A DNA stretch of 42,015 nt from Planctomycetota bacterium (GCA_016177925.1 JACOUH010000190.1:1-42015); one strand, 5' to 3'; counted from the first letter of the stretch, positions 24,490 through 33,751 are shown. Program-made: numbers and translations. Notes: generated by a model from the sequence alone, not told the origin.

Positions 24490-24771
24490 CTACCCGCCCG
24501 CCATCGGAGAGAGGAGCGTCACGACATCGCCGTCCTTAAGGAGAGAGCCATCGGAAGGGACGATCTGCTCGTCGCGGACGAACACGAGAATGGTTGACTG
24601 GGGAGATCCGTCTTCGCCAAGGAGGAGGTTCCCCAGCGGCGCGCCGTGGCGGTCGGCGAGCAAGAGCAGCAGGTCGCGCACGGAGCTAGAGGAGGACAGT
24701 TCGACCTCCTCGACGGCGACCCCTGCAGCCTGCTTCAGTTGGGCCACGTAGCGGACGCGGATAGAGATCAA
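24490..24771 (-). CDS. moaD: MoaD/ThiS-family sulfur carrier protein
   Basis: The protein has about 93 residues, ends in the diagnostic Gly-Gly (LLSPMAGG), and keeps the ubiquitin-like pattern: ISIRVRYVAQLKQAAG at the start, VRDLLLLLADRHG in the middle, LKDGDVVTLL before the end. The TTG at 24771 was chosen as start because the fold begins there; the frame is open further upstream but reads through unrelated sequence. The terminal GG is the site of adenylylation by the downstream MoeB-like protein. Its family suggests molybdopterin synthase small subunit. Confidence 0.7.
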   Translation of the reverse strand: MISIRVRYVAQLKQAAGVAVEEVELSSSSSVRDLLLLLADRHGAPLGNLLLGEDGSPQSTILVFVRDEQIVPSDGSLLKDGDVVTLLSPMAGG

Positions 24772-24815
24772 GGAATGTCCCTCGCTGGCTCGTTCGACAG
24801 CAGTCCGACGGGCTA

Positions 24816-24892
24816 GCGGGGTTGTAGGACGGATTTCCAATCCGTCCGGGCATGAAGCTGGGACGGTTTGAAAAACCGTCCTACAACCCCGC
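24816..24892. repeat. Palindromic REP-like element (TGTAGGACGG family), copy 1
   Basis: Outer arms 24816-24832 and 24876-24892 are perfect 17-base complements. GGATTTCCAATCCGTCC inside forms a second small hairpin. A related copy lies at 41372-41434. It sits between the MoaD-like gene and the ABC ATPase gene. Confidence 0.85.
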
Positions 24893-24915
24893 GCTGGCGC
24901 GGGCTGGTGGGGGAC

Positions 24916-25557
24916 TCACGCCATCTCGCCGATCTTGCCGTCTGCGAGCCGGAAAATGCAGTCGCCCAGCTTTTTCGCCTCGGTAAGGCTGTGCGTCACG
25001 TGCAGGACGGTCACGCCGGTCTCGCGATGGACGGTGCGGAGAAGGTCGTACATCCCCTCGCGTGTCTCCTCGTCCAGCGCGCTGAGCGGCTCGTCGAGCA
25101 GCAGCACGCGCGGGCGGAACGACAGCGCCCGTCCCAGGGCGGTCCGCTGGGCCTCGCCGCCGCTGAGCCCCTGGGGCTGGCGGTCGAGCAGGTGGTCGAT
25201 GCCGAGCAGGTCGGCCAGCTCCGCGACGCGCTGCTCGGTGGGAGTACGATCCCAGCCGCGGATTGCCTGGGCGAAGGCGAGGTGCTCCCGCACCGTCATG
25301 GTCGGGAACAGGGCGAGGTCCTGCGGCACGTAGCCGACGCCGCGGTCGGCCGGCTTCAGCCGCGTCACGTCACGGCCGAGAAGCTCGACGCTGCCCGCCT
25401 CGATCGGCCTCAGCCCGGTGATCGCCTCGAGGAGCGTGCTCTTGCCCGAGCCGGTCTTGCCCATGAGAACGGCGTAACGTCCCGCGGCGACCGTGAACGA
25501 GACGCCCTCCAGGGCAAAGGAGCCGACGCGGATGGTGAGGTCGCGCACACGGATCAT
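24916..25557 (-). CDS. modC: Molybdate-type ABC transporter ATPase
   Basis: This 213-residue ATPase has Walker A GKTGSGKST (about residues 33-41), Q-loop YVPQDLALFP, signature LSGGEAQR (about 130-137), and Walker B LLLDEPLSALD (about 150-160). It lacks the C-terminal TOBE/Mop regulatory domain found in longer ModC proteins. The preceding permease and binding protein point to molybdate or tungstate uptake. The start at 25557 (MIRVRDLTIRV) fits the family. Confidence 0.8.
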   Translation of the reverse strand: MIRVRDLTIRVGSFALEGVSFTVAAGRYAVLMGKTGSGKSTLLEAITGLRPIEAGSVELLGRDVTRLKPADRGVGYVPQDLALFPTMTVREHLAFAQAIRGWDRTPTEQRVAELADLLGIDHLLDRQPQGLSGGEAQRTALGRALSFRPRVLLLDEPLSALDEETREGMYDLLRTVHRETGVTVLHVTHSLTEAKKLGDCIFRLADGKIGEMA

Positions 25558-25643
25558 GCTGGCCCGGCGCTACACGGTCAACAACGGGAGCAGAATTTCC
25601 TCAGCTGCAAGCGTTGTTATCCTACGCTCCTCCCCGCCGCGCC

Positions 25644-26474
25644 TCAGCGACCGCCGACCGGGGCGCTTCCCATACCATACACCCGCACGATCAGCAGCAC
25701 AACGAGGGCGACGATCACCATCAGCACCGACACCGCGACGGCTCCCTCCAGACTGTACGTGCTCAGCTCGAGGAACACCGTCGTCGGCAGTACCTCCGTG
25801 TAGCCGCGCGTCGTGCCCGAAAAGACAAGTACCGGCCCGAACTCGCCCATCGCCCGCGCCCAGGCGACGGTTCCCGCCGTCAGCACGCCTTGCCGTGCTT
25901 GCGGCAAGACTACACGCCAGAACGCTTGACTGCGACTGCACCCCAAGGTCAGCGCCACCTGCTCCTGCCGCGGCGAGATCTGGTCGAACGCCACGCGCAT
26001 GGTCCGCACCGCGAACGCCGCCGCCACCGCGAACTGGGCAATGATCACACTTGGGATCGCGTAAGTGACCTGGACGAACTGCTGAACCCCCCGGCCGGGC
26101 GGCGTCGAGAAGAGGATCAGCAGGCACAGCCCGATGACCAGCGGCGGCAGCACGATCGGAATGTCGAGCAGGACATCCAGCAGCGCCTTGCCGCGGAACT
26201 GGTAGCGCGAGAGCAGGTAGCCCAGCGGCACCGCCACCCACACCGACAGGATTGCCGTGATCGTGCAGGAGATGAGGCTCAGCTTGATGGAATAGCGGAT
26301 GTCCCGGTTCTTCAAAAGGGCCCACAGGTGGCCGGGCGTGGTCGACAGGACATCCGCCACGAGCATGCCTACGATGAGCAGCACGTAGAAGCCGCCCATG
26401 ACGCCCAGCGCCACCAGGAACGGGACGTCGGAGCGCCCGGTCGAGGGCGTCGTACCCCGGCGGCGACTGCTCAC
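25644..26474 (-). CDS. modB: Molybdate-type ABC transporter permease
   Basis: This 276-residue inner-membrane permease has five or six hydrophobic segments. The EAA-type loop is QVALTLGCSRSQAFWRVVLPQ (in parts), which contacts the ATPase, and AWARAMGEFGPVLVFSGTT near the end is characteristic of ModB/CysT-like permeases. The GTG start at 26474 overlaps the stop of the binding-protein gene by four bases (GTGA), so it is coupled. The frame extends far to the left but that part is only the antiparallel frame of the binding-protein gene. Confidence 0.85.
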   Translation of the reverse strand: MSSRRRGTTPSTGRSDVPFLVALGVMGGFYVLLIVGMLVADVLSTTPGHLWALLKNRDIRYSIKLSLISCTITAILSVWVAVPLGYLLSRYQFRGKALLDVLLDIPIVLPPLVIGLCLLILFSTPPGRGVQQFVQVTYAIPSVIIAQFAVAAAFAVRTMRVAFDQISPRQEQVALTLGCSRSQAFWRVVLPQARQGVLTAGTVAWARAMGEFGPVLVFSGTTRGYTEVLPTTVFLELSTYSLEGAVAVSVLMVIVALVVLLIVRVYGMGSAPVGGR

Positions 26475-28003
26475 GGTTGGGACGCCTTCCACTTGAAGCC
26501 GTTCTCCTCGAAGCGCTCGCGCGAGGTGCGCGACAGGATCGCCCGCTTCAGCCGTCCGGCCAGGTGTTTGCAGGTCGACTCCCTGCCGACCGCGAGCGGC
26601 TGGGCGGCGACCGCACAGGGCAGGTCGATGGCGATTGCCTCCAGGCGGTCGCTCGCCTTGTTGGCATTGCTGATGTAAGCGACGACGGCGTCGAGGCTGT
26701 CCGGGGCGGCGAGCATCTGGTTGACCAGGGCGTCGCCGGTGGCGGCCTCCACGACGACCGCCTTCTGTACGTCCTCCTTCAGGCCGGCCTGCCGGAAGGT
26801 TTCCTGGGTCAGCAGCCCCATCGCGCACTGGTGCTCGTTGCCGATCCCGATGCGCATGCCCGGACGTTTCAGGTCGCGGATCGACCGGATGTCCTTGGGG
26901 TTGCCCTTGTGGACGAGGAGGACAAGTTGGTTGGTGGACACGGTAATATCGTCGAGAAAGAGGTCTTTTACCTCCTTCAGGAAGGTGGCGTCGCAGGCGA
27001 AGTAGGCGTCGGGGCGCTGGCCGGTCTTCATCTGCGAGACGAGGATGCCGCAGCCATTGTAGACGCAGCGGATGTTGCTGCGCGGAATCCCTTCGCGCTC
27101 GGCGAAGGCGTCGATCGTCTCCTCGATGGCGGGCCGTAGCATGGCGCCGGCATAGAGGGTCAGCACCGGCTCGCCGTTCTCCCACAGGTCGCCGTCGACC
27201 GGCTCGTAGCCCTTGTCCGCGAAGACGCGCAGGCCCTTGTCGTTCGCCGCCAGGTAGCGGGCGAAGTGCAGGGCGGACGCCGGGCGGTTGCAGCTGCGCA
27301 ACACGCCCACGCAGACATCGCCGCGGACGCTCTTCAGTTCGGACAGCGTGACCTTTTCCAGGTCGCCCCCGCACTGCGCCACCGTGGCGTCCCAGACGAT
27401 GCCCGCGTCGACAGTGCCTAGCTTGACGTCATTGGCGACATCGGTGACCGTCGGCTTGAAGACCTGGGTCCGCTTCCGCAGTGCCTCCCAGCGGCCGGTC
27501 TTTTCCAGGGCCTTCCTCGTCAGCAGGCCGACGGCGGCGGCCCCCGGCTCCGCCTGGGCAAGAAGCACGTCCTTCCTCTGGAGCAGGTCGTTCAGAGAAC
27601 GGAGGTTTTTCGGGTTCCCCTTGCGGACGGCAAGGACGGGCGTCATGCGGGCCAGCGCGATGTCCTCGTCGAGCAGGCCCTTGGCACGAGCTTTTTCGAT
27701 GTAGCTCTCGTCTGCCGGGATGTACAGGTCGCCCCGCTGGCTGATGTCCAGGTTGGCCAGCAGCGTCTCCGAGCCGCCGTAGGTCAACTGGATTTGCACG
27801 CCGTATTCTTCCTCGTACGTGTGCGCGATCTCCTCGATGGGTGGCTTGAGTCCGGCGGCGCAGTAGACGAACAGCGGGCGCCGGTCCCTCGAGCGCGGGT
27901 TCCACATCAGCAGGCCGATCAGGACCAACAGCAGGACGACCGAGGCGAGGAAAGCAAGCCAGGCGCCGTTGACCTGACCAGAGCGTTTCGACCGGAGCAG
28001 CAT
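26471..28003 (-). CDS. Double-domain molybdate-type binding protein (two ModA-like domains in one chain)
   Basis: The protein has 510 residues with an N-terminal membrane anchor (AWLAFLASVVLLLVLIGLLM). Domain 1 (about 43-270) begins RPLFVYCAAGLKPPIEEIA and includes TYGGSETLLANL, GDLYIPAD and VRKGNPKNL. Domain 2 (about 278-505) begins PVLTLYAGAMLRPAIEETID and includes YNGCGILVSQM, PDAYFACD and VHKGNPKDI. The repeated order of motifs shows a tandem duplication that has diverged. A single ModA domain is about 230-260 residues. The chain stays anchored, so it may present two sites to one permease. It is co-translated with the permease. The ligand is inferred from the operon only. Confidence 0.85.
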   Translation of the reverse strand: MLLRSKRSGQVNGAWLAFLASVVLLLVLIGLLMWNPRSRDRRPLFVYCAAGLKPPIEEIAHTYEEEYGVQIQLTYGGSETLLANLDISQRGDLYIPADESYIEKARAKGLLDEDIALARMTPVLAVRKGNPKNLRSLNDLLQRKDVLLAQAEPGAAAVGLLTRKALEKTGRWEALRKRTQVFKPTVTDVANDVKLGTVDAGIVWDATVAQCGGDLEKVTLSELKSVRGDVCVGVLRSCNRPASALHFARYLAANDKGLRVFADKGYEPVDGDLWENGEPVLTLYAGAMLRPAIEETIDAFAEREGIPRSNIRCVYNGCGILVSQMKTGQRPDAYFACDATFLKEVKDLFLDDITVSTNQLVLLVHKGNPKDIRSIRDLKRPGMRIGIGNEHQCAMGLLTQETFRQAGLKEDVQKAVVVEAATGDALVNQMLAAPDSLDAVVAYISNANKASDRLEAIAIDLPCAVAAQPLAVGRESTCKHLAGRLKRAILSRTSRERFEENGFKWKASQP

Positions 28004-28032
28004 CGTGGGACCGCGGGGATGAATCGTGAGGT

Positions 28033-29160
28033 TCAGTCGAGTTTGCGTCGGCCCGAGAGCAGGGCCCAGGCACCCGTGACGACAACGAGGAGCGCGGCCA
28101 GGCCGGCCGCAGGCAGCAGCACCCGGCGCGAGAACAGAGGACTGGCGTCCTCGCGGTCCATCACCTCGGACGACGTGGGCGCAACGGTCGCGGCCGGCCG
28201 GGGCTTCGGCTGCGGCAGGGCGACGTTCTCCCCCGGCGTCGAGACGGCTTCCTCCGCAGCCGGCTCGACGCCTGCCGCCAGGGCTTCCTTCCAGTCGACC
28301 TGCGTGAGCAGCGCGAACCGCGCCAGGTCGCCCTGGACGTCGCAGGTGCAGGGAGCAAGGAGGTCCGAGCAGCACTTGCGGACGCGCTCCGCGTTCACGC
28401 CCGCCCCGACCAACGCGGCCAGGCAGTGACCGCGACCGAACACCGCGAACGCCATTGGGTCCTTACGTTCGGGCAGGTCCTCCTCGCTCGCCAGCAGCAT
28501 CGACACGAGCATCCGCTCGGCCGGGTCGTCGCGCTTCAATCGCACCACCGAGAAAGCGATACGCAGCGGCGGGCCCTGGGCTGACAGCCGGTCGTCAGGA
28601 GAGGCGGTCAGTTTCGGTAGCTTCAGGCGCGGCGTCAGGCGTTTCAACTCGCCTTGAAGACGGTCGACCGCCGCGTTGTCCTTTGTGCGGTCCCCGCTCT
28701 CCAGCAGAATCCAGACTGCTGTCTCACCTGCCAGGATGCGCTGGACGACTTCGCGGCGCAGGGGCGAATCGAGCAGGCTCTTCACGGTGTCCTCACCGAG
28801 CCGCCCCGTCCATACCGTGACCTCTTTCCGGTCGACCTCGTTGGCGCGAACGACCATCCAGGGCAGGACCGGGCTGTCCTGCTCGGCGAATAGCTGGCGA
28901 GCGGGCTCGTTCAACGCCCCGTCCAGGTCGAGCACTTTCACGTCGAGGTTGGCTGGCGTCTGATCGAGCGCCCGCAACGCCGCTTTCGCCTTTGCGCCAA
29001 GCGGTCCCTTGTGGAAGACGACGACCTCGTAGGACGGCGGCCGCCAGCGGTCCAGGGCAAAGCGGAACACGGGCACGTTGCAGGCCGCGAGCGGGGCGGC
29101 GCAGAGCAACAGCGCGGTCACGCCGAGGCGACAGGAGCAAGAGCAGCCGCGGCAGTTCAT
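28033..29160 (-). CDS. Membrane-anchored protein of unknown function, Cys-rich N-terminus
   Basis: The 375-residue protein starts MNCRGCSCSCRLGVTALLLC, a Cys-rich head leading into a hydrophobic signal, followed by a large exported domain and one C-terminal hydrophobic helix (LLPAAGLAALLVVVTGAWAL) with a basic tail. A CxC-type pair (CCSDLLAPCTCD) occurs near residue 265. It lies 30 bases before the binding-protein gene and 4 bases after the PQQ gene, so it is probably in the same transcript. No family recognised; the middle resembles thioredoxin-like folds weakly at best. Confidence 0.65.
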   Translation of the reverse strand: MNCRGCSCSCRLGVTALLLCAAPLAACNVPVFRFALDRWRPPSYEVVVFHKGPLGAKAKAALRALDQTPANLDVKVLDLDGALNEPARQLFAEQDSPVLPWMVVRANEVDRKEVTVWTGRLGEDTVKSLLDSPLRREVVQRILAGETAVWILLESGDRTKDNAAVDRLQGELKRLTPRLKLPKLTASPDDRLSAQGPPLRIAFSVVRLKRDDPAERMLVSMLLASEEDLPERKDPMAFAVFGRGHCLAALVGAGVNAERVRKCCSDLLAPCTCDVQGDLARFALLTQVDWKEALAAGVEPAAEEAVSTPGENVALPQPKPRPAATVAPTSSEVMDREDASPLFSRRVLLPAAGLAALLVVVTGAWALLSGRRKLD

Positions 29161-29163
29161 GCT

Positions 29164-32100
29164 CTATCGTCCCTCCTCCATCACCTCGATACCGTTCAGC
29201 AGCGAGGCCGGATACTTCACCTCGGGGGACGCGCTGAAGGTCAGCACCAGTTCCTTCGTCACGCGGACACCCTTGAACTCCCTGAGGAGCGGACGGTTGC
29301 GGCCGCCCGCTTCTTTCAGGATATCGAACGCCTTCAAGACGGTCTGCCCTTGCAGCGCCACGTCGAAGACGCGCTCCCCCGGCCGCTCCGCCTCCAGCTC
29401 GGCAAAGTGCAGGCGGACTGTGAAGCGCCGCTCCATGCGGGGTGTCCCGCCGAGGTCGAGCGTCACCCGGTTCAGTCCCTTGACGGCCGACGCGCCCACC
29501 CACTTCGGCCCCTCGCTCTCGATCTGCGAGGAGTGGTGGCGGATGTAGTCGGGCTTCGCCGGTTGCGTCGTGATCGGAACCGCGGGGGACAGTCCACCCG
29601 TACTCGGGTACTCGATCCAGAGGGTGCCGTCCTCGGCGCGGCGGTCGCCGGGGGCGCCGAAGTTGATGCCAACGCGGCGGACGGGCCCCTTGCCGCCCTT
29701 GGCGCCGAAGTAGGTCCACATCTCCGCCTCGGGCATATGGATCAGCGCCAGCGACGCCTGGTTCTGATAATTGCAAACGCAGGTCCGCGTGTAGTCGGGA
29801 GCATTCAGCAGGCCCGCCGCGACGATGAGGTTGTTCGTGCAGCTGGAGCGGAAGCCGCCGAGATTGCCGGTGCCGCCGTCGTTGCACAGGTCGTAGTAGC
29901 CGGCGGCGCCGGAACGGAATGTCAGCAGATACTCCGACGCCAACGGCGTGTTGCAGCCGTAGCCGCGCGTCCATGTCCACTCGGTCTCTTCGCCGGTCAG
30001 CGGGTCCATGCGCATCTTCCGTTTGCCGGTGCGCAGGTCGCAGGCGTTGCCAGCCATCAGAATCGTGTCGCCGTGGATCATCGCCGGCCCGGCGTGCTTG
30101 CCCTCGAACCACAGGATGCGCCCCGTCCGCGCCTCGTAGGCGCGCATCCCCTTGGGCTCGTCGGAAATCGTGTCGCGCGCCACGCGCCCCGCCTCAATCA
30201 GAATATCACGATCCGTCGAGTAGCTGAGCCACGTCCCGAACACGGAGGTTTCGGTCCTCCACAACTCGCGGCCGGTCTTCAGGTCGAAGACGAGTAGGCG
30301 CGGCTTGTTCTTCGGCTCCTCGCCACGGCGTTTCAGCCGCGCCAGTTGCGGGCCGGACAGGCGGTCGATGCAGTAGAGCCTCCCGCCGCCAATGCAGATC
30401 GCGTTGTGCCGAAATCCGCTCTCGGCCGTGACGCTCCAGCGCACCTTCCCCGTGTGGCGGTCCATCACCACGAGGCGTTTGCTCGAGGAGAAGTTGTCAT
30501 TGGTTGCCTTCGCCGCCTTGACCGCCAGTTTGCTGATCGGGTCGTCCGCGTCGGTACCGTTCTTGTCGCCCTTCGGCTTCGACTCCCTGGCGATGTTCGC
30601 GTCGAACATGGGGTCAGCCCCGCCGACGAGATAATCTCCCGCGACGTTGAGGTATCCCCAGGTGGGGCAGGCTTCCAGCCTGCCATTGCCTGGCAGGCTG
30701 GAAGCCTGCCCCACGGGCAGCATCTTGAACTCGGCGAGTTTCCGCCCCGTGGCAGGGTCGAGGCGAACACAGGACGTGCCGTAAGCGACATAGATGCCGT
30801 CGGGCAGCGCGATGTAATTCGTGCCGCTGGAGTTGGCGCCCGGTTGGTGGGCGAGGTTGTTGTAGAAGGCGCCGACGCCGGGCAAGTTCGCCTCCCAGAG
30901 GATGCGGCCAGTGTAGCAATCCATGCAGCGCAGCATGTCGACGCCCTCGATGAACAACCGGCCGTCGACGACCTGCGGCTGCGGGCCGTGGCCGTGGCGC
31001 GGCAGGATGCCATCGTGCGACGGGCCGCCGAACCAGAGGATGCCGAGAGGCGCCTTGACGAGGCGGTCGTGCGAGACGCGCGTGTTGGCCGCGTCGCCGT
31101 GCTCGTGCGTCCAGTTTGCGGAGCCCAGCAGTGGTCCCTTGCGTTCGAGGAAGACCCACTCGACCGACGCACCAACCGTGGCTCCGCTGAGGTTCTCCTG
31201 GCTCGCCAGCCGGGCGACGGTCTGCTGCCGGCCGTCGCCGTTGGGGAAGCAGGCGACGCCGCCAAAGGGACGCAGCGAGTCAAACGCCTTGTGGATAAAC
31301 ACGCTCCGCAGAGGGGCCGATCGCGACGGGCAGCTCTCGGCGACCATCAGGCTGGCGAGGTACGGCGGCAGCGAGATGGTGAGCGGATCGCCGTGGAGGA
31401 CGTCGACGCGCTCACACGGCACGCCCGCTGCCTGGAGGTGCTCGCGCAGCGCTTGCACCTGGCGGACGTCGGGATCGATGACGATGAGGTCCAGCGCGGT
31501 TTGCCGGACCAACTCCGCGATCAGCCGGCCGCTACCGACGCCCCACGCGACGCAGTAGCCATCGTGGACGCCCGTCTTCTCGACCAGGCCGCGCACCCGC
31601 TCGCCCCAGGCATCGTGAGCCACCGACGGCACCGCACCCGACAGCGCGTGCGTCCGAGGCTGGGCCCGTCTCTCGCCGAAGCAGTAGACACGTCCCTCGC
31701 GCGTGACGGCGAAGAGTTTATCATCGGCGGCCAGCAGACTCGCGACCGTGCCGTCAACTCTCGCCCGCCAGGAGACAGGGTCGCCGCGTCCCCTTAGCGG
31801 CAGTTCGACGCTGAATACCTCCTCTTCGGCTCCCCCATAGAGGCGGTCGCCTGCCTTAATCAGGGCGGTCAGCTCGTCGGCGTCGACGGCGCCGGTCTGC
31901 TCGACGCTCCACTTCGATTCCTTCGTCTTCTTCCCCTTGCGGTCGACTGTCTCAATCGTCTTGAGGGTCGCGGTGGTCAGGTCGAACGCTCGCAGGGCCT
32001 CGCTGTCGGCGGCGTAGAGCATTCGGTCGGTCAGCGCGAGCCGGCCGGGCGTCGAGCCGTTGAACTTGCCGGCCTCCAGCTCGAAGCAGGCGCCGCCGTT

Positions 32101-32955
32101 GAAGAGGAGGTGGTCGTTCGCCGAGACGAGCGAGCCGCCGCCACGTTTGCCGTTCTCTCCGAGCCGGAAATAGAGCAGCTTGCCGGTGTGGCGGTCGAAG
32201 CAGGCCGGCACCGAGCGGCCGCCGGGCACAAGCAGCCTGTCGCCGGAGACAACGAGGGCACCCTGCGGGGCAACGCCGGCGAAGGCATCGGCGTTGTGCG
32301 GCTGCTTGATGTAGAGGGAGCCATCGCCGTCGTTGGTCCAGACGACCCGGCCCGTGCGGGCGTCCAGCGCGTGCAGGAAGATGCCCATGAACGGCCAGAT
32401 GCCGGCGGCAAAGTAGACCGTCCCGTCCGCGACGACCGGACCGCCACGCGCCGGCCAGGCAGAGATCAATCGCCCGTTGCCGAGTACCTTCCTGTCGGAA
32501 GGGCCGCCGCGAAACTTCCACAGCAGGGCGCCCCTGACGGCATCGACACAATAGAGATAGCCATCATCGGAGGTGAAATAGACTTTGTTCTCCCAGGCCG
32601 CGGGAGGATAGCGGACGGGCCCGTCGGTGTGGAATCGCCACTCCTCCTTGCCGGAGTCGGTGTCGTAGGCAGAGACGGTATCGAAGCAGGACGAGCCGAC
32701 GAAGATCCGCTTGCCGAGGACGACGGGCTCGTAGACGGTGTCGACCTGCAATTTCGGCTGATCGGGCCAGGCGGGCTTCAGCGGTGGAAGGGATCGCACC
32801 CATTGCAGGTGGAGGCGAGCCGGCAGGGCGTGCGGGGACGCGGCGCTGCGGCCGGCGTCGTGGCGCCACATCGGCCAGTCACCCGCCGGCGCCCTCATGG
32901 GGAAGGACGCAAGCGCGATCAGGGTCAGGAGTACACGAGCCTTGCCGGCGGGCAT
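29164..32955 (-). CDS. Very large secreted PQQ-type beta-propeller protein with an embedded methyltransferase-like domain
   Basis: About 1263 residues (1275 if the ATG at 32991 is used). The start at 32955 begins a signal peptide (GKARVLLTLIALASFPM). The first propeller (about 60-450) has the usual Asp-x-x-Thr-Gly-x-x-x-Trp turns (YDTDSGKEEW, LDARTGRVVW). Residues about 463-620 look like a SAM-methyltransferase fold (YCVAWGVGSGRLIAELV, then DLIVIDPDVRQVQAL). A second propeller follows (CYTGRILWEANLPG, VMDRHTGKVRWS). A malectin-like beta domain (about 1158-1263, FTVRLHFAELEAE) closes the chain. A 53-bp palindrome is inserted in frame at 30662-30714. Its role is unknown. Confidence 0.8.
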   Translation of the reverse strand: MPAGKARVLLTLIALASFPMRAPAGDWPMWRHDAGRSAASPHALPARLHLQWVRSLPPLKPAWPDQPKLQVDTVYEPVVLGKRIFVGSSCFDTVSAYDTDSGKEEWRFHTDGPVRYPPAAWENKVYFTSDDGYLYCVDAVRGALLWKFRGGPSDRKVLGNGRLISAWPARGGPVVADGTVYFAAGIWPFMGIFLHALDARTGRVVWTNDGDGSLYIKQPHNADAFAGVAPQGALVVSGDRLLVPGGRSVPACFDRHTGKLLYFRLGENGKRGGGSLVSANDHLLFNGGACFELEAGKFNGSTPGRLALTDRMLYAADSEALRAFDLTTATLKTIETVDRKGKKTKESKWSVEQTGAVDADELTALIKAGDRLYGGAEEEVFSVELPLRGRGDPVSWRARVDGTVASLLAADDKLFAVTREGRVYCFGERRAQPRTHALSGAVPSVAHDAWGERVRGLVEKTGVHDGYCVAWGVGSGRLIAELVRQTALDLIVIDPDVRQVQALREHLQAAGVPCERVDVLHGDPLTISLPPYLASLMVAESCPSRSAPLRSVFIHKAFDSLRPFGGVACFPNGDGRQQTVARLASQENLSGATVGASVEWVFLERKGPLLGSANWTHEHGDAANTRVSHDRLVKAPLGILWFGGPSHDGILPRHGHGPQPQVVDGRLFIEGVDMLRCMDCYTGRILWEANLPGVGAFYNNLAHQPGANSSGTNYIALPDGIYVAYGTSCVRLDPATGRKLAEFKMLPVGQASSLPGNGRLEACPTWGYLNVAGDYLVGGADPMFDANIARESKPKGDKNGTDADDPISKLAVKAAKATNDNFSSSKRLVVMDRHTGKVRWSVTAESGFRHNAICIGGGRLYCIDRLSGPQLARLKRRGEEPKNKPRLLVFDLKTGRELWRTETSVFGTWLSYSTDRDILIEAGRVARDTISDEPKGMRAYEARTGRILWFEGKHAGPAMIHGDTILMAGNACDLRTGKRKMRMDPLTGEETEWTWTRGYGCNTPLASEYLLTFRSGAAGYYDLCNDGGTGNLGGFRSSCTNNLIVAAGLLNAPDYTRTCVCNYQNQASLALIHMPEAEMWTYFGAKGGKGPVRRVGINFGAPGDRRAEDGTLWIEYPSTGGLSPAVPITTQPAKPDYIRHHSSQIESEGPKWVGASAVKGLNRVTLDLGGTPRMERRFTVRLHFAELEAERPGERVFDVALQGQTVLKAFDILKEAGGRNRPLLREFKGVRVTKELVLTFSASPEVKYPASLLNGIEVMEEGR
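30662..30714. repeat. 53-bp palindrome inserted in frame inside the propeller gene
   Basis: Arms 30662-30684 and 30692-30714 (23 bases each, perfect complements) surround the loop ATTGCCT. On the minus strand the gene reads through it, giving VGQASSLP...RLEACPTW. Each arm is itself hairpin-like and resembles the units at 4566-4700. Confidence 0.9.
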
Positions 32956-32991
32956 GGAGGGAATTCTCACGTTGCGCGGTTCGTCATCCAA

Positions 32992-33307
32992 GCATGAAAC
33001 CGCCGAGCGGTGGGCAAGTAGCGGACAACCTGCGCGGAAGGAACCTCACAGGCGGGAGGGTGCTCGGTCGGATGGCAGCGGGCCCGACCCGGGCGAGTCT
33101 GCCTTTGATTCTACGGAGCCGCGAAACAGGTTGCCAAGGAGAAAATGGCTGGGAGCGATCCTCGATCATCAACCAACGCAGCAAGGTGGTCCTGATTCTG
33201 CTTGACCTGCGTGGTTCGGGGGGCTGGAATGATTGTGTGCAAGCGCGCGGGCGCGGCCTAGACAGTGGATTAGGTTGCGCCTGCGCGCTCGAATAATAAG
33301 CGCAGCG
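32992..33307. other. Intergenic region
   Basis: I see no gene in these 316 bases between divergent genes. It should carry promoters for the propeller gene and the gene at 33308; none was recognisable. Confidence 0.4.
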
Positions 33308-33751
33308 ATGGAGATGGAGACGCGAGGTGTGCTGACACTGGTAGACATCACTGACCCGGGCAGCCTCCACAATGTGCCGCGCATTGATAGCTCCGAGATC
33401 CGGCTTCTCTGGCACTCCGGCTACTGGGATGGTCCGCGGTCGGGCATGCTCCTGTACCGCGCAGAGGAGTGCTGGTTTGAGGTGATCGCGGAGAGCGAGG
33501 ACGATGCTGAGGAGTGGAATCGGCGGTTCGTGGTCCTGCGCCTCTCAGCGGAGCAGCGTGCCGAGGAGTTGCGGTGGCATGAGCTTTTCCGGGAGAAGGT
33601 TGGTCTCCACACCGACTACGACGCACAAGGGCAACGGTCGGTCGGATCGTTGCAGCCCCGCGAGCGGTGGAACGAGTTCTACGATGCGTATCGGCAGCGG
33701 TCTCCACGCGACTTCTCAGACAACGAGGTGCTGGCTTGGTTCGAGTGGTAG
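33308..33751 (+). CDS. Unknown protein
   Basis: This 147-residue soluble protein has a high content of Glu, Arg and Trp (RLLWHSGYWDGPRSGMLLYR; ECWFEVIAESEDDAEEWNRR) and no membrane segments. The ATG at 33308 was chosen because MEMETRGVLTLVDITDPGS starts a fold-like region; the frame is open 75 bases further upstream. It is next to the nucleotidyltransferase gene in an accessory stretch. No family recognised. Confidence 0.5.
   Translation: MEMETRGVLTLVDITDPGSLHNVPRIDSSEIRLLWHSGYWDGPRSGMLLYRAEECWFEVIAESEDDAEEWNRRFVVLRLSAEQRAEELRWHELFREKVGLHTDYDAQGQRSVGSLQPRERWNEFYDAYRQRSPRDFSDNEVLAWFEW

Noticed and set aside
26475-27374. Long minus-strand frame fused to the permease gene
   Set aside because: It lies over the binding-protein gene in the wrong frame; the GTGA overlap sets the permease start.
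29011-32997. Several long plus-strand frames opposite the propeller gene
   Set aside because: They are antisense shadows with low-complexity composition.
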